From assembly GCA_046330415.1 (NCBI GenBank), contig JAXLSW010000012.1:62001-126000 (forward strand): a stretch of 64,000 nt of DNA, read 5' to 3'. The DNA is from RHKX01 sp046330415 (GTDB lineage: Bacteria > Actinomycetota > Thermoleophilia > Solirubrobacterales > 70-9). Numbering within the stretch: position 1 is the first letter of the stretch; every line of letters begins with the position of its first letter. Below are positions 63,573-64,000 of this stretch, piece after piece. A program made the position numbers and the translations under genes. The notes under the pieces were generated by a model, which did no database searches, was not told the DNA's origin, and saw only the letters and a program-made list of their open reading frames with translations.

Positions 63573-64000
63573 CTACTTCAGCTTGAAGGCGCGGATGCGG
63601 TCCTTGAACGCGGCCTTGTCGCGAGCGTAGACGCCGTGCGCGAGGGCTTCGACCAGCGCCAGGAGCGCGGTTGTCGAGCGCGTGTAGGACGGTGAGTCCG
63701 AGGACCAGTAGAGCGTGTGGTCGGCGTGCTCGCCGACGTCGGAGAGCGTCGCGTCGGTGATCGCGATGGTGCTCGCGCCGCGGTGGCGGGCCAGCTTCAT
63801 CGCCCTGATCACGAGCGGGTGCGCGCGGCCGGCGGAGAACGCGACGACGAGCGTGTCCTCGTCGACGTTGCCCATCCGGGTGATCGACTCCTGCCGCGGC
63901 TGGGTGACCGTCTCGGCGCGGATGTCGAGCAGCGCGAGCATGTGCCGCAGGTAGGAGGCGAAGAAGGCCATCTGGTCCATCGCGACGATGACGACGCGAT
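63573..64000 (-). CDS. SIS-domain regulator, RpiR/MurR type (5' part missing)
   Basis: At least 142 residues of C-terminal region; the N-terminus is past the right edge. SIS sugar-phosphate isomerase-like domain: VAFSAGRAHPLVIRAMKLAR, RGASTIAITDATLSDVGEHA, DHTLYWSSDSPSYTRSTTAL. Most likely the effector domain of an RpiR/MurR-family transcription factor sensing a phosphosugar, since the fragment continues upstream. A lone SIS protein is the alternative. Confidence 0.8.
   Translation of the reverse strand, partial: RVVIVAMDQMAFFASYLRHMLALLDIRAETVTQPRQESITRMGNVDEDTLVVAFSAGRAHPLVIRAMKLARHRGASTIAITDATLSDVGEHADHTLYWSSDSPSYTRSTTALLALVEALAHGVYARDKAAFKDRIRAFKLK

Noticed and set aside
63178..63630. 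A 150-residue gene across the 45-bp repeats
   Set aside because: It is an open frame caused by the 45-bp period, with matching open frames on both strands and no family similarity; it also overlaps the end of the RpiR-type gene.

Overview
The window is high-GC bacterial DNA, read as an actinobacterium and most likely a deep-branching one (Thermoleophilia / Solirubrobacterales-like; this placement is inference). The support is an actinobacterial-type integration host factor (mihF) beside gmk, rpoZ and coaBC, a fused SecDF, a PyrR regulon with mycobacterium-like translational control elements, and several secreted proteins with lysine-rich modules. Most of it is core chromosome. No insertion sequence, prophage, integrase or CRISPR array was seen. 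Most genes are on the minus strand; the plus strand carries one tRNA, a five-gene block (39.6-44.1 kb) and a few single genes.

Minus-strand layout, in transcription order from the right end. A partial SIS/RpiR-type regulator sits at the edge, then pdxS-pdxT-aminopeptidase, a secreted beta-helix protein, yebC-ruvC-ruvA-ruvB, an ion-channel-like protein, a zinc-ribbon/PAS protein, secDF, a small membrane protein, recJ and relA. A threonine-synthase-like gene with a MoaD-like gene lies under a SAM-I riboswitch. Next are a CDP-glucose pair (rfbF plus a frameshifted dehydratase), two tandem secreted alpha/beta hydrolases, a small zinc-ribbon gene abutting tRNA-Arg(CCG), and RNase Z. The complete de novo UMP block follows: pyrR-pyrB-pyrC, then an isochorismatase-like gene-carA-carB-pyrK-pyrD. 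It continues with mihF-gmk-rpoZ-coaBC-TPR-dtd, then the translation block rimP-nusA-infB-ylxP-rbfA-nrnA-truB-ribF-rpsO, and a small redox cluster (peroxiredoxin, DsbA-like, sugar dehydrogenase). The 5' part of pnp is at the left edge.

Regulation can be read in several places. Both halves of the pyrimidine block are preceded by a near-identical PyrR-type RNA hairpin that holds the Shine-Dalgarno sequence, which suggests translational repression by PyrR. The threonine-synthase-like/MoaD-like pair has a SAM-I aptamer followed by a strong terminator, which fits homocysteine/methionine synthesis better than threonine synthesis. The rimP-nusA-infB operon has a promoter inside the end of dtd and an intrinsic terminator in its leader, consistent with attenuation. 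Several genes (rbfA, the TPR gene, rpoZ, mihF, pdxS) have a -10-like box so close to the start codon that leaderless or nearly leaderless mRNAs are likely.

The items most worth a second look are: the SAM-riboswitch-controlled ThrC-like/MoaD-like pair; a secreted protein with the exact six-cysteine spacing of saposin-B domains; a GroES-like protein ending in a zinc ribbon; a NusA with an added zinc-finger-like motif and an acidic minisatellite tail; paired secreted hydrolases with lysine-rich modules; a dispersed ~50-bp palindrome family (three copies); and a channel with a non-canonical selectivity filter.
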